From Mucilaginibacter flavidus (GTDB taxonomy: Bacteria > Bacteroidota > Bacteroidia > Sphingobacteriales > Sphingobacteriaceae): DNA of 64,000 nt. Under the pieces are notes generated by a model. That model did not search any database. It saw only the letters and a program-made list of their open reading frames with translations, and was not told the DNA's origin. Position numbers and translations under genes: made by a program. Shown here piece by piece: positions 25,802 to 35,073 of this stretch (positions within the stretch are counted from its first letter, which is position 1; the number at the start of each line of letters is the position of its first letter). Location: contig NZ_JAMXOE010000004.1 of assembly GCF_024055575.1 (NCBI RefSeq), forward strand, positions 124,001-188,000. The letters are read 5' to 3'.

Positions 25802-28459
25802 ATGAGTATTTCTAAAACATACCTGCCGCAAGAGACTGAAGAAAAATGGTACAGCTACTGGTTAAAGCACGATTTTTTTAAATCGGTGCCTGATGAACGC
25901 GAACCTTATACTGTTGTAATCCCTCCGCCAAATGTAACAGGTGTGCTGCACATGGGGCATATGTTGAATAATACCATACAGGATGTACTGGTTCGCCGCG
26001 CGCGTATGAAAGGCAAAAACGCCTGCTGGGTGCCCGGCACCGACCATGCCAGCATTGCTACCGAAGCAAAAGTTGTTGCTATGCTTAAAGAGCGCGGCAT
26101 CAGCAAAAAAGACCTTACCCGCGAGGAGTTTTTGGCTTATGCCTGGGAATGGAAAGAAAAATACGGCGGCATCATCCTCGATCAGCTAAAAAAACTCGGT
26201 GCATCATGCGATTGGGACCGCACCCGCTTTACCCTTGAGGACGATCTTTCTGCTGCGGTTATAGACACCTTTATCCATCTGTATAAAAAGGGCCTAATTT
26301 ACCGCGGAGTTCGTATGGTAAACTGGGACCCGCAGGGCAAAACTGCGGTAAGTGATGAAGAGGTTATACGTAAAGAAGTTAATCAGAAACTTTATTATAT
26401 ACGGTATAAAGTCGTAAGTTCTGAGTCTGAAGCCTTGAGTCAGGATTACTTAACAATAGCTACAACTCGTCCTGAAACCATTATGGCTGATGCCGCTATC
26501 TGTATCAACCCTAATGATGAGCGCTACACGCATTTGCACGGAAAGAAAGTATTGATACCGCTTATTAACAGGGAAATTCCTGTTATACTGGACGAGTACG
26601 TTACCATGGATTTTGGTACCGGCTGTTTAAAGGTAACCCCGGCGCATGATCTGAATGACTACGAGTTGGGCCAAAAGCATAACCTGCCAGTTATTGATAT
26701 TTTAAATGACGACGGTACGCTGAACGAAAAGGCGCAAATACTGGTTGGTGAAGACCGTTTCGCGGCGCGTAAAAAAATAGCTGTCCTGCTTGAAGCTGAT
26801 GGTTATTTAGATAAGATTGAAGACTACAAATCGCAGATTGGATTTTCGGAACGTACGGATGCGGTTATTGAGCCAAAGCTATCTATGCAATGGTTTTGCA
26901 AAATGACCGAAATGGCGCAGCCTGCTTTGGACTATGTGCTGAAAGGCGAAATAAAGCTAATACCTGACAAGTTTACCAATACCTACCGTTACTGGATGGA
27001 AAACGTGAAGGATTGGTGTATAAGCCGCCAGCTTTGGTGGGGACAGCGAATACCTGCCTGGTACCTACCAAACGGCCAATTTGTAATTGCCAAAAGCAAG
27101 GAAGAAGCATTTGAGGAAGCAAAAACCAAGAGTCACGGAATTAGCATAGATGAATTGGTGCAGGAGGAGGATGTAGTCGATACGTGGTTTTCGGCCTGGC
27201 TGTGGCCGATATCGGTATTTGATGGTTTTAAGGACCCGAACAATGCCGATATCAACTATTATTACCCTACTAACGATTTGGTTACTGCGCCAGAGATACT
27301 GTTCTTCTGGGTAGCCAGGATGATTATGGCCGGGCATGAGTTTAGGGGCGAGGCGCCGTTTAAAAACGTTTACTTGACGGGGATAGTAAGGGATAAGCTG
27401 GGTCGCAAAATGTCGAAATCATTAGGCAACTCGCCGGACCCGTTGGCATTGATAGAAAAATTTGGCGCTGACGGTGTTAGGGTAGGGATGCTGCTTTGTT
27501 CGCCCGCAGGTAACGATTTGATGTTTGATGAAAGTTACTGCGAGCAAGGACGGAATTTCGCCAACAAAATATGGAACGCATTTAAACTGGTTAAAGGCTG
27601 GGAGGTTGACGAAAAGCTTGAAAGCCCGAATGCCGTTGCCATTGAATGGTTTGAAAGCCGTTTCAACCAGGCTTTAACAGAGATTGAAGGCAACTTTACG
27701 CAGTTCCGCCTTTCTGAGGCTTTAATGAGTACCTATAAACTGGTATGGGACGACTTCTGTGCCTGGTACCTGGAGATGGTGAAGCCGGCTTACCAGCAAG
27801 ATGTTGAAAAACAAGCTATTGATAGTAAAACCTATTCGGCTACGGTTCGTTTCTTTGAGAATATCCTGAAAATACTGCATCCGTTTATGCCATTTATTAC
27901 CGAAGAGCTGTGGCATGACGAGCTGTTTGGGGCGAGATCTGAATTTGATTGTTGCATAGTTGCCCAATTACCGAAAGGTGGGCAAATAAATACCCGGCTG
28001 CTTGATGAGGTGGAAATTGTGAAACAAATTATAACGCAGGTACGCAACATTCGTAATGCAAAACAAATATCACCAAAAGAAAAATTGGGTCTTTCGGTTA
28101 AAGCAAACTCGCAGGTTGATTATAAAGTTTATGAATTAATTATAACTAAACTCGCCAACACCAGCGCGCTTGATTTCGTTACCGACAAGCTGGCACAGGC
28201 TGCGGGCTTTATGGTCTCAACCGATGAGTTTTATGTGCCTTTGGAGGAGAAAATTGACCCTGTTGAAGAGTGCGCAAGACTGCAAAAAGAGAAGGATTAT
28301 TTGACTGGATTTTTAAAGGCGGTTAACTCAAAGTTAGGTAATGAGCGCTTTATGGCTAATGCAAAACCCGAAATTATTGAGGTTGAGCTAAAGAAAAAGG
28401 CCGATGCGGAAGCCAAGTTGAATATAATTGAAGAAGGCATGACGGCTTTGGCTTGCTAA
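25802..28459 (+). CDS. valS: valyl-tRNA synthetase
   Basis: 885 residues. Class I synthetase that charges tRNA-Val and edits mischarged threonine. The HIGH-type motif is VLHMGHM (residues about 45-51), KMSKS is in GRKMSKSLGN (about 535), and the editing CP1 domain lies between (TTRPETIMAD). A C-terminal coiled coil (EECARLQKEKDYLTGFLKAV) ends the protein. The ATG at 25802 is preferred because the -7 box overlaps any earlier start. Confidence 0.97.
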   Translation: MSISKTYLPQETEEKWYSYWLKHDFFKSVPDEREPYTVVIPPPNVTGVLHMGHMLNNTIQDVLVRRARMKGKNACWVPGTDHASIATEAKVVAMLKERGISKKDLTREEFLAYAWEWKEKYGGIILDQLKKLGASCDWDRTRFTLEDDLSAAVIDTFIHLYKKGLIYRGVRMVNWDPQGKTAVSDEEVIRKEVNQKLYYIRYKVVSSESEALSQDYLTIATTRPETIMADAAICINPNDERYTHLHGKKVLIPLINREIPVILDEYVTMDFGTGCLKVTPAHDLNDYELGQKHNLPVIDILNDDGTLNEKAQILVGEDRFAARKKIAVLLEADGYLDKIEDYKSQIGFSERTDAVIEPKLSMQWFCKMTEMAQPALDYVLKGEIKLIPDKFTNTYRYWMENVKDWCISRQLWWGQRIPAWYLPNGQFVIAKSKEEAFEEAKTKSHGISIDELVQEEDVVDTWFSAWLWPISVFDGFKDPNNADINYYYPTNDLVTAPEILFFWVARMIMAGHEFRGEAPFKNVYLTGIVRDKLGRKMSKSLGNSPDPLALIEKFGADGVRVGMLLCSPAGNDLMFDESYCEQGRNFANKIWNAFKLVKGWEVDEKLESPNAVAIEWFESRFNQALTEIEGNFTQFRLSEALMSTYKLVWDDFCAWYLEMVKPAYQQDVEKQAIDSKTYSATVRFFENILKILHPFMPFITEELWHDELFGARSEFDCCIVAQLPKGGQINTRLLDEVEIVKQIITQVRNIRNAKQISPKEKLGLSVKANSQVDYKVYELIITKLANTSALDFVTDKLAQAAGFMVSTDEFYVPLEEKIDPVEECARLQKEKDYLTGFLKAVNSKLGNERFMANAKPEIIEVELKKKADAEAKLNIIEEGMTALAC

Positions 28460-28566
28460 TTGCATATCTGTTTGCGATAAATTATGATGAGCAGGGGGTT
28501 TACTTTTCTACACCTCTTGCTAATATTGAATTTTATAGGCAACTTTAACAGATTAGTGCTACATTA

Positions 28567-30384
28567 ATGAGCAAGGACGCGGACTTTTTTAACTTTTCCT
28601 TATCCAACATACTCTCGACCGAACAATCCATCCTCGACAAGGCTCGTATCCGCCTGCTTTATTATGGCCTTTGGATAGTGATGGTAGTTGTAGCGGGCTT
28701 GTTTCTAAGCGTTTATTTTCAACACCTTGAGTTTTTAACGGTTACCGCAGCAATTGTTTTTTTTTGCGTTGTATGCCTGTTTAAATACCTTACTTATAAA
28801 CCTGAATGGCGGGTGATATCACATGCGTTGCTGATAATTGCAACGTTGATAAATTTATCCAATGTTTTTATTACCATTCAAAAGGTTGATATTATTACCA
28901 TACAGGTTATTTTGCTGGTGCTGTTGTTTAGTTATTACATGCTTGGGCAACGTGCCGGGTTAGGGTATTCGTTACTTAATATTATTCCGGTACTTGCCTT
29001 TTATGTTTTAAACTATAATCAAAGCTACTTTATCCCACTAAGGCCCGAGGAACTTGACCAGTCGACAATCATCATTAGTATGTTTGCCAACTTTATTATT
29101 ATCATTTATATCCACAGCCATTTTTACAGTGCATTCTTGAAAAACATCAAGGAGCTTAAGCAAACCAGCGAGGACCAGGCGGTTCTGAACGCCAAACTGG
29201 AACTGACAATAAGCAAAGCCGAAAAATCATCACAGGTAAAATCAGAGTTTTTGGCTACCATGTCGCACGAGATCCGCACTCCCCTGAATGCAATAATAGG
29301 GATGAGCAACCTGATGATAATGGCTAACCCGCGACCAGATCAGAAGGAAAATCTTAACGTTTTAAAATCCTCGGCAAATAACCTGCAATCTATCGTAAAC
29401 GATGTACTCGATTTTAACAAGATAGAGGCAGGCAAGGTGATTTTCGAGACCGTGAAATTTAACTTCGTTGATTTAATGCAAAATATTTGCGGTGCACAAA
29501 AGCTAAAGGCAGAAGAAAAAGGACTGTCATTTACTTTAAAAATAGACCCGGTGCTTCAAAAAAGGGTGCTTTTTGGCGATCCCACCCGGCTTACACAAAT
29601 ACTGTTTAATCTTGTAAGCAACGCTATTAAATTTACCCGCGAGGGCAGCATTTATGTGAAGGCGTTTTGCTACGAAGACCGTAACAATAAATTAAGGATC
29701 ACCTTTACCGTTAAAGATACCGGTATCGGCATCGACAAGAATAACCTGCAAAGCATTTTTGAACCCTTCACCCAGGAATCAATAACTACAACGCGTCAGT
29801 ACGGCGGTACAGGTATGGGGCTTGCAATTGTAAAACGCCTGCTCGAACTGCAGGGGCTGCACATGCACGTATCAAGTAAGGTAGGCGAGGGTTCGGAGTT
29901 TTCGTTTAATATGGAGTTCCAGGTATCAAACGCAAATATCAACGAAGTTGGCGACAAGCATCCGCTGTTGCAAAACACCGACAGCCTAAGCAACCTGCGG
30001 ATATTAATTGCCGAAGATAACCCGGTGAATGTATTATTGATGAAAAAGCTATTATCCAAATGGAAAATTGCGCCCACCATTGCGGAGAATGGACAGAAAG
30101 CAATTGAAACTTTCCAGAATGGCGATTTCGACATTATATTAATGGATCTGCAAATGCCGGTAATGAATGGTTTTGATGCGTCGATGGGGATCAGGAAACT
30201 ACCCAATCCCAAAAAAGCAAACGTGCCTATTATTGCATTAACTGCTGCAGCATTGTTGGATATTGAAGAGCAGGTGTTAAATGCTGGTATGAATGACTAC
30301 GTATCAAAGCCATTTAAGCCGGAAGAGCTGATGGAGAAAATTCAGAACTTGGTTTTTGCTGATGCCGGTCATAGTGTTGCGTAA
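28567..30384 (+). CDS. hybrid sensor histidine kinase with receiver domain
   Basis: 605 residues. Six predicted membrane helices (about 30-190), then a coiled coil, DHp with His234 (MSHEIRTPLNA), HATPase with NLVSNAIKF, DTGIG and GGTGMGLAIV, and a C-terminal receiver with phospho-acceptor Asp527 (LMDLQMPVMNG) and Lys581. All catalytic elements are present. It has no linked DNA-binding regulator, so output goes to an unlinked partner. It is the only complete kinase in a window that also holds two sensors lacking the ATPase domain. Its last 16 bases overlap the convergent nuclease-domain gene. Confidence 0.93.
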   Translation: MSKDADFFNFSLSNILSTEQSILDKARIRLLYYGLWIVMVVVAGLFLSVYFQHLEFLTVTAAIVFFCVVCLFKYLTYKPEWRVISHALLIIATLINLSNVFITIQKVDIITIQVILLVLLFSYYMLGQRAGLGYSLLNIIPVLAFYVLNYNQSYFIPLRPEELDQSTIIISMFANFIIIIYIHSHFYSAFLKNIKELKQTSEDQAVLNAKLELTISKAEKSSQVKSEFLATMSHEIRTPLNAIIGMSNLMIMANPRPDQKENLNVLKSSANNLQSIVNDVLDFNKIEAGKVIFETVKFNFVDLMQNICGAQKLKAEEKGLSFTLKIDPVLQKRVLFGDPTRLTQILFNLVSNAIKFTREGSIYVKAFCYEDRNNKLRITFTVKDTGIGIDKNNLQSIFEPFTQESITTTRQYGGTGMGLAIVKRLLELQGLHMHVSSKVGEGSEFSFNMEFQVSNANINEVGDKHPLLQNTDSLSNLRILIAEDNPVNVLLMKKLLSKWKIAPTIAENGQKAIETFQNGDFDIILMDLQMPVMNGFDASMGIRKLPNPKKANVPIIALTAAALLDIEEQVLNAGMNDYVSKPFKPEELMEKIQNLVFADAGHSVA

Positions 30385-30827
30385 AACGGCATTTCTTCAA
30401 TAAATTTATAATCCCTTTCTTCGAAATTAATAACGCAGTAATAATGCTGCAGCCCGTTGGTAATCGCCAGCAGCTTTACTTTGTGCACCATATTATACCG
30501 GGCCACCTGGTCGAAGGTTTTTTGGTCGATGGTTACTGACGGGGCTTTGCACTCAACTAATAAAATTTTTTCGCCGGCGGGATTATAAACCACAATGTCG
30601 GTACGCTTGGCCATGCCATGCAGTTTATGACCACCCTCAAGCTTAATAAGCGATTTGGGGTAGTTTTTTTGATTTATTAAATACTGTACAAAATGCTGGC
30701 GCACCCATTCTTCGGGAGTGATGATAATGTCCCGCTTCCTGATAACATCAAACAATGTTAGCTGTCCGTTAGCATCGGTTATTTTGAATGGATAGGGCGG
30801 GAGATTAAGCGGCAACAGCAAGTCCAT
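30369..30827 (-). CDS. stand-alone HsdR-N-type PD-(D/E)xK nuclease-domain protein
   Basis: 152 residues, matching the HsdR N-terminal domain family found alone in many Bacteroidota. The core reads KRTDIVVYN, then ILLVECKAP (Asp...Glu-x-Lys), a plausible Mg-dependent nuclease active site, followed by Q at QVARYN. No methylase, specificity subunit or helicase is nearby, so it is not a type I restriction system. Its role in this stand-alone form is not known. It overlaps the kinase gene tail-to-tail by 16 bp. Confidence 0.8.
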   Translation of the reverse strand: MDLLLPLNLPPYPFKITDANGQLTLFDVIRKRDIIITPEEWVRQHFVQYLINQKNYPKSLIKLEGGHKLHGMAKRTDIVVYNPAGEKILLVECKAPSVTIDQKTFDQVARYNMVHKVKLLAITNGLQHYYCVINFEERDYKFIEEMPFYATL

Positions 30828-30868
30828 ACTGCGAAAATGGTTATTTTATGAGGAGAATCCTAATTTGA

Positions 30869-30955
30869 ATTGGTGAGTAGTTGATTAAGTTGATTAAGTG
30901 AGTAGTTGTTATAACCATTCACAATTCTCCGCTCACCACTCACCAAAAATCACTA
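30869..30955. repeat. short-period hairpin arms upstream of holA
   Basis: Right arm CATTCAC AATTCTC CGCTCAC CACTCAC (about 30917-30943) has exact 7-base spacing. The left side (TTGGTGAGTAG, GTTGATTAA twice, GTGAGTAG; 30869-30909) is complementary in part and less regular (7-9). It ends within 20 bases of the holA start. Confidence 0.6.
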
Positions 30956-30969
30956 TTTTGCACCCTGAT

Positions 30970-31992
30970 ATGAGCGCCGCAGATATTATAAAGGATCTTA
31001 AAAATAAAAAGTACAAGCCTGTTTATTTACTACACGGCGAGGAGCCTTATTTTATTGATCTGGTGGGCGAATACGTGGAGCGCAAGTTACTATCTGAGGC
31101 CGAAAAAGGCTTTAACCAAACCGTTTTTTATGGCAAGGATACCGATATAATGACGGTGCTGGGCGCGTCGAAACGTTACCCGATGATGGCCGACTACCAG
31201 GTTGTATTGGTGAAGGAAGCCCAGGATATGAAGTGGGGCAGTGACGATGCTGATAAAAAAAGCATAAACCCTTTGCTCAGCTACCTGGAGAACCCGTTGC
31301 CCAGCACCATACTGGTGTTTTGCTACAAATACGGCAAATTTGATAAGCGCAAAAAAACTTATAAGGCCATTGAAAAAAATGGGCTCATTTTTGAGTCGGC
31401 TGCTTTGTATGACAGTAAGATACCGGCATGGATTGAAGGGTTCGTAGCCGAAAAAGGTTACAAAATAAATCCGCAAGCCTCGCTGATGCTATCAGAATAC
31501 CTGGGTAACGACCTGTCGAAAATATCAAACGAACTGGAAAAGCTGATGCTGAATGTGCAGGCCGGGCAGGAAATTACGCTAAAGCATATCCACGACAATA
31601 TCGGCATCAGCAAGGAATATAATGTTTTTGAACTGCAGGCAGCCCTTGGCCGCAAAGATGCCCTTAAAGCTAACCAGATAATCAATTACTTTGAGGCAAA
31701 CCCAAAAGCAAACCCTATTGTACTGGTGCTCGGCAACCTGAACAATTTTTTTAGCAAGGTGCTCACTTATCATTATGTAAAGGACAAATCCCCGCAGACG
31801 CTTGCCCGGGAACTAGGCGTTAGTCCATATTTTATAAAAGACTATGAGCAGGCAGCCCGCAGCTTTAACTATGCCAAAACCATGCAAATTATCAGCTACC
31901 TGCGCGAGTACGATTTAAAAAGCAAAGGTGTTGACTCCAATACCGACCATGGCGGGCTGATGAAGGAGTTGGTGTTTAAGATTTTGCATTGA
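30970..31992 (+). CDS. holA: DNA polymerase III subunit delta (clamp loader)
   Basis: 340 residues. Clamp-loader subunit that opens the beta sliding clamp. Family features are VYLLHGEEPYFIDL near the N-terminus (degenerate P-loop region), YPMMADYQVVLVKEAQ, and LEKLMLN and GISKEYNVFELQ in the C-terminal half. The ATG at 30970 gives the usual MSAADIIKDL start; an upstream in-frame ATG would translate through the repeat arm. A one-base-short promoter-like TATTTTG lies nine bases upstream. Confidence 0.93.
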   Translation: MSAADIIKDLKNKKYKPVYLLHGEEPYFIDLVGEYVERKLLSEAEKGFNQTVFYGKDTDIMTVLGASKRYPMMADYQVVLVKEAQDMKWGSDDADKKSINPLLSYLENPLPSTILVFCYKYGKFDKRKKTYKAIEKNGLIFESAALYDSKIPAWIEGFVAEKGYKINPQASLMLSEYLGNDLSKISNELEKLMLNVQAGQEITLKHIHDNIGISKEYNVFELQAALGRKDALKANQIINYFEANPKANPIVLVLGNLNNFFSKVLTYHYVKDKSPQTLARELGVSPYFIKDYEQAARSFNYAKTMQIISYLREYDLKSKGVDSNTDHGGLMKELVFKILH

Positions 31993-32011
31993 AAAAATAC
32001 AAAAGAAGCGG

Positions 32012-32118
32012 GGCCTGTTTTTAAACGATGCCAGCGGTAAGCCAAGGCTTAATATCTACATCAATAAACAAATCAGACCGTTATCGAAACTTTGGATGAA
32101 AACGGTAAAGTAGCGTAG
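32012..32118 (+). pseudogene. C-terminal fragment of an unidentified gene, frameshifted
   Basis: One frame reads GLFLNDASGKPRLNIYINKQ and then, after a shift, another reads QTVIETLDENGKVA to a stop at 32116. Together they look like one conserved C-terminus with the repeating pattern GKPR-x-x-IY-x-x-K then LDENGKV. No start codon or upstream part exists. The parent family is not identified with certainty. Confidence 0.45.
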
Positions 32119-32133
32119 TAATGAAGATCGGAA

Positions 32134-32164
32134 GACTTACGAAGGTTCGTAACCTTCGTAAGTC
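32134..32164. repeat. 14-bp perfect palindromic repeat (GACTTACGAAGGTT)
   Basis: GACTTACGAAGGTT - CGT - AACCTTCGTAAGTC, a stable hairpin just beyond the stop of the minus-strand gene at 32175. It could end transcription, though no T-run follows. Confidence 0.7.
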
Positions 32165-32174
32165 TGAAATTTAA

Positions 32175-32597
32175 CTAAGGTTTTGCTATAAATTTATCGG
32201 GAGTCATCCTCACCCTGTCGTTGGGCATGCTTTTTATTTCAAACCCCAGCGCTATTTTACCATTTTTTCCGTCAATGGTAAACATAACGTCCTCGTCCTT
32301 GCCATCTTTTTTCATGGTGCCTTGAATTCCCGAATTCCCGGTTTTAAATGGCACAGGCCAACTACATTTGTAAGTTTTAACAATGCCAGCCATTCTCTGG
32401 GTACCGTTTACCGAGATGCTAAAGGCAGCTTTGTTTATTTCAATAACTACGGGTTGGTCGTCGCTTCCTATTAGTTTACCAGTGGCGTCAACATGGTTTG
32501 TTTTTGACGAGGTTAGCACAATTGTTTTGCCGCATTGTGCAAAGCTTGCGGCGATTATACCCAACAGTAGTGTTAATGTTAATAATATTTTTTTCAT
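32175..32597 (-). CDS. small secreted protein, tandem paralogue A
   Basis: About 140 residues with a signal peptide (KKILLTLTLLLGIIAASFAQ). The mature part shares the layout C-x-KT-x-x-L-x-SSKTNH-x-D, then FSISVNG and CSWPVPFK with the next gene, 28 bases away, so the two arose by tandem duplication. Probably an all-beta periplasmic or surface protein. No known family is recognised. The ATG at 32597 is chosen because upstream codons do not fit a signal peptide. Confidence 0.75.
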   Translation of the reverse strand: MKKILLTLTLLLGIIAASFAQCGKTIVLTSSKTNHVDATGKLIGSDDQPVVIEINKAAFSISVNGTQRMAGIVKTYKCSWPVPFKTGNSGIQGTMKKDGKDEDVMFTIDGKNGKIALGFEIKSMPNDRVRMTPDKFIAKP

Positions 32598-32625
32598 ATC
32601 AGTTTTTCGGTACGTAAGATAATTG

Positions 32626-33048
32626 CTAAACTTTCTCTGTAAACTTATCAATACCGACTTTTATCTTATCGCCAGGTTGGCTTTCCATTTCAAACAGCAA
32701 GGTAACTTTTCCGTCTTTACCTTCAATGGTAATGGTAATATTTTCGTCTTGTCCGTCGTGGTCGGCGGTAGCTTTTATTACTGTTTTGCCTTCTTTAAAC
32801 GGAACGGTCCAATTGCAGGTATTTGATTTTATTGGGGCGGTTATTTTATGCTCGCCGTTTACACTGATATCTACAGCGGTTTTGCTGATGTCAATAACCG
32901 CGGTTTCATCGTCGCTGCGGGTAATGGTTCCCTTTTCGTCGAGGTGATTAGTTTTTGATGAGGAAAGCTCTACTGTCTTTTCGCACTGAGCAAAGGTTAC
33001 GGCAGTTAATCCTATTAATAATGAAAGTGTTAAAATGATTTTTTTCAT
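32626..33048 (-). CDS. small secreted protein, tandem paralogue B
   Basis: 140 residues, signal peptide KKIILTLSLLIGLTAVTFAQ. The mature region aligns end to end with paralogue A (ELSSSKTNHLDEKG, VDISVNGEHK, CNWTVPFKEG), with two conserved cysteines that may form a disulfide. Transcribed in the same direction as its neighbours, probably from the promoter box at 33590-33597. Function unknown. Confidence 0.75.
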   Translation of the reverse strand: MKKIILTLSLLIGLTAVTFAQCEKTVELSSSKTNHLDEKGTITRSDDETAVIDISKTAVDISVNGEHKITAPIKSNTCNWTVPFKEGKTVIKATADHDGQDENITITIEGKDGKVTLLFEMESQPGDKIKVGIDKFTEKV

Positions 33049-33124
33049 GATCGTGGTTTTATGTTATGTGTTATAAATTTATTCGTTTTTTATTTTCTCG
33101 TCTTTTCTGACTTCCGGCTTCCTC

Positions 33125-33514
33125 TCATTTCCCTTTTAAAACATTGCTAATGCCGTCGCACATTTTTTTGATACGGAGGTATGAAGCAGTTGAGTTTTTG
33201 CGTTTGTCAAGCTCAATCTTCAGTTCTCCCGGCGATTCTTTTACGTAGAAATTTGTTTTATCCGCAAGGGTGGTGGTAACGTTAAAATAATCATGGGTCG
33301 ACTTGAAAAGCCCATTAGGCGCAATGCTGTAATTAATATAATCCTGCACTCGTCCGGTTACGTCTTCGGCGAATGATGCCGTGTAGGTATAGTAGTCGTC
33401 GGTGTTTTTTACAGATATTGAGATGTCGCCGTTGCTCCGCTGATATTTTATCCAGCCCACAAAAATGCTCAATGCCACCAGGCAAAAAGCGGCTATAAAA
33501 AAGCTAGCTTTCAT
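33125..33514 (-). CDS. hypothetical membrane-anchored protein
   Basis: About 129 residues. One N-terminal hydrophobic segment (SFFIAAFCLVALSIFVGW) is followed by an extracytoplasmic domain with many Tyr and Thr (DDYYTYTASFAEDVTG). The ATG at 33514 is preferred over 33553. First gene of a three-gene minus-strand run with the two small secreted paralogues. No family is recognised. Confidence 0.65.
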   Translation of the reverse strand: MKASFFIAAFCLVALSIFVGWIKYQRSNGDISISVKNTDDYYTYTASFAEDVTGRVQDYINYSIAPNGLFKSTHDYFNVTTTLADKTNFYVKESPGELKIELDKRKNSTASYLRIKKMCDGISNVLKGK

Positions 33515-33589
33515 GTTATTGGTTTTTTTAGGGTGATTGATGATGATGCTCATTATTCTTTAAGGGAGTGCTTTTATATCCCTACTTTA

Positions 33590-33597
33590 CAAAGATA
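33590..33597 (-). promoter_or_regulatory. TAnnTTTG -7 promoter box for the 33514-32175 gene run
   Basis: Minus-strand TATCTTTG, about 75 bases before the ATG at 33514. The gene-free stretch up to 33894 shows nothing else identifiable. Confidence 0.5.
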
Positions 33598-33894
33598 TAT
33601 GTTTAATACAGTAATATGCAATACATAGTTCTATAAAAAATTACAATTTTGTCTTAACTATTTAGTAATGAGCACGATTATTTTTTTAAGGGGTACTGAA
33701 ATCGAAAAGAATCTAGCATTAGCCCTATTTTAAACTTCCATGGGCTTTTGCATGCCTTACTTTTTCAGTTTAAAAGACCATAAGATGACTATTACTGCAA
33801 ATCTGGTGGAACAAAAAATGCGTAATTTCCGTATAAATGGAGGTTAAATGCTGCTTTGACAGTTTTAATCTTACACCATATACCAGTTTACTTA

Positions 33895-35037
33895 ATGATT
33901 ATTGACGAAAAGCGTTTACACGATGTTGCCCGTTTTATTGATTTGGATTTTGAAAATGACGCCGAGCTGCTGGAAATAGTTGAGCTGGCGTCGGCTGTAA
34001 CCGCGTCCCCGTACGTGTTAATCGCTTTGCAGGGTTATGATTCTTTGCACCTAAGGGTTAGAAAGGGTATTGATTTAACGGAGATACCTGTCAAAGGCAG
34101 CCTCTGCACTCAAGCTTTTCAGCAAGCAGATGTGATGATTATTGCCGACACTTTGAATGATCCCTATTGTATTAGCAATCCAAATGTTTCGGGTGGGCTC
34201 GGTATTCGTTTTTTTGCCGGAATGCCGCTAATTACAGCTACCGGCGAAAGGGTTGGTGTACTCGCCGTTTATGATGTTAGCCCTAAAACGCTCGACGACC
34301 ACCAACGCCTCGTGCTTAAAATATTGGGTGCCCAGGCTTTGAAAACCCTTGAATTAAAAGCGGGGGTTGAGCTGCTCCGGAAAAAGCAACAAGAGCTGGA
34401 AGAGCAAAAGGAATTTAATAATGATGCATCTATAAGGCTGCGCTCATTTTTTGAAAGTTCTACCAATTTCCATGTACTGCTTGGTAAAAGCGGTGAAGTT
34501 ATTGATTTTAATAAAACAGCGGTTGCTTTTGTGCGCACCGTGCATAACGCTAAACTGTTGCGCGGCGATCAATTTGTAAAATACCTGCACCCTGCTTTTG
34601 TCAGCACCTTTTTGCAACGCTATAACGAGGCGCTGGAAGGTAAAAAGTCATTCGAAGAAGGTTCAACAGATTATGATGATATGGGCACTATCTGGTGGGA
34701 AGCGGCGTTCGAAGCCGCCCGTGATAATAATGATGAAATAATTGGCATATCGTACCTTATCCGCAATGTTACGGAACGCAAACTCAAAGAGAAAAAAATT
34801 ATCGACCAAAATACATCCCTTTTAAAAATAGCCCACATACAGGCCCATGAGTTCCGCGCACCGCTGACCTCGATAATGGGCTTGATGGGATTGATTAAAG
34901 ATGCCGACTACGAAGCTCCCCGCGAATACCTGGAAATGCTGAGCGAAGCAGTGTATGCGCTGGATGATAAAATAAAATCAATAGTTGCTGATATTGATAA
35001 TACGGTGATTAACCCGTATGTGCCGCATTATGAGTAA
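33895..35037 (+). CDS. GAF-PAS sensor ending in a histidine-kinase dimerisation domain, no ATPase domain
   Basis: About 380 residues, no membrane segment. GAF domain about 10-155 (GGLGIRFFAGMPLITATGERVG), a short coiled coil, PAS about 190-310 (FFESSTNFHVLLGKSGEVIDFN), then the H-box AHIQAHEFRAPLTSIMGLMG and one more helix before the stop. There is no HATPase domain in this frame, and the next gene starts on the opposite strand 37 bases on, so it was not simply split off. It mirrors the 919-residue sensor at 11915. The ATG at 33895 is used. Confidence 0.85.
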   Translation: MIIDEKRLHDVARFIDLDFENDAELLEIVELASAVTASPYVLIALQGYDSLHLRVRKGIDLTEIPVKGSLCTQAFQQADVMIIADTLNDPYCISNPNVSGGLGIRFFAGMPLITATGERVGVLAVYDVSPKTLDDHQRLVLKILGAQALKTLELKAGVELLRKKQQELEEQKEFNNDASIRLRSFFESSTNFHVLLGKSGEVIDFNKTAVAFVRTVHNAKLLRGDQFVKYLHPAFVSTFLQRYNEALEGKKSFEEGSTDYDDMGTIWWEAAFEAARDNNDEIIGISYLIRNVTERKLKEKKIIDQNTSLLKIAHIQAHEFRAPLTSIMGLMGLIKDADYEAPREYLEMLSEAVYALDDKIKSIVADIDNTVINPYVPHYE

Positions 35038-35073
35038 CAAAGCTTTATGTTTTGTAACCACTGCCTGGCTGAC

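Noticed and set aside
30369..30827. Type I restriction system
   Set aside because: Only an HsdR-N-like domain is present; no HsdM, HsdS or helicase nearby.
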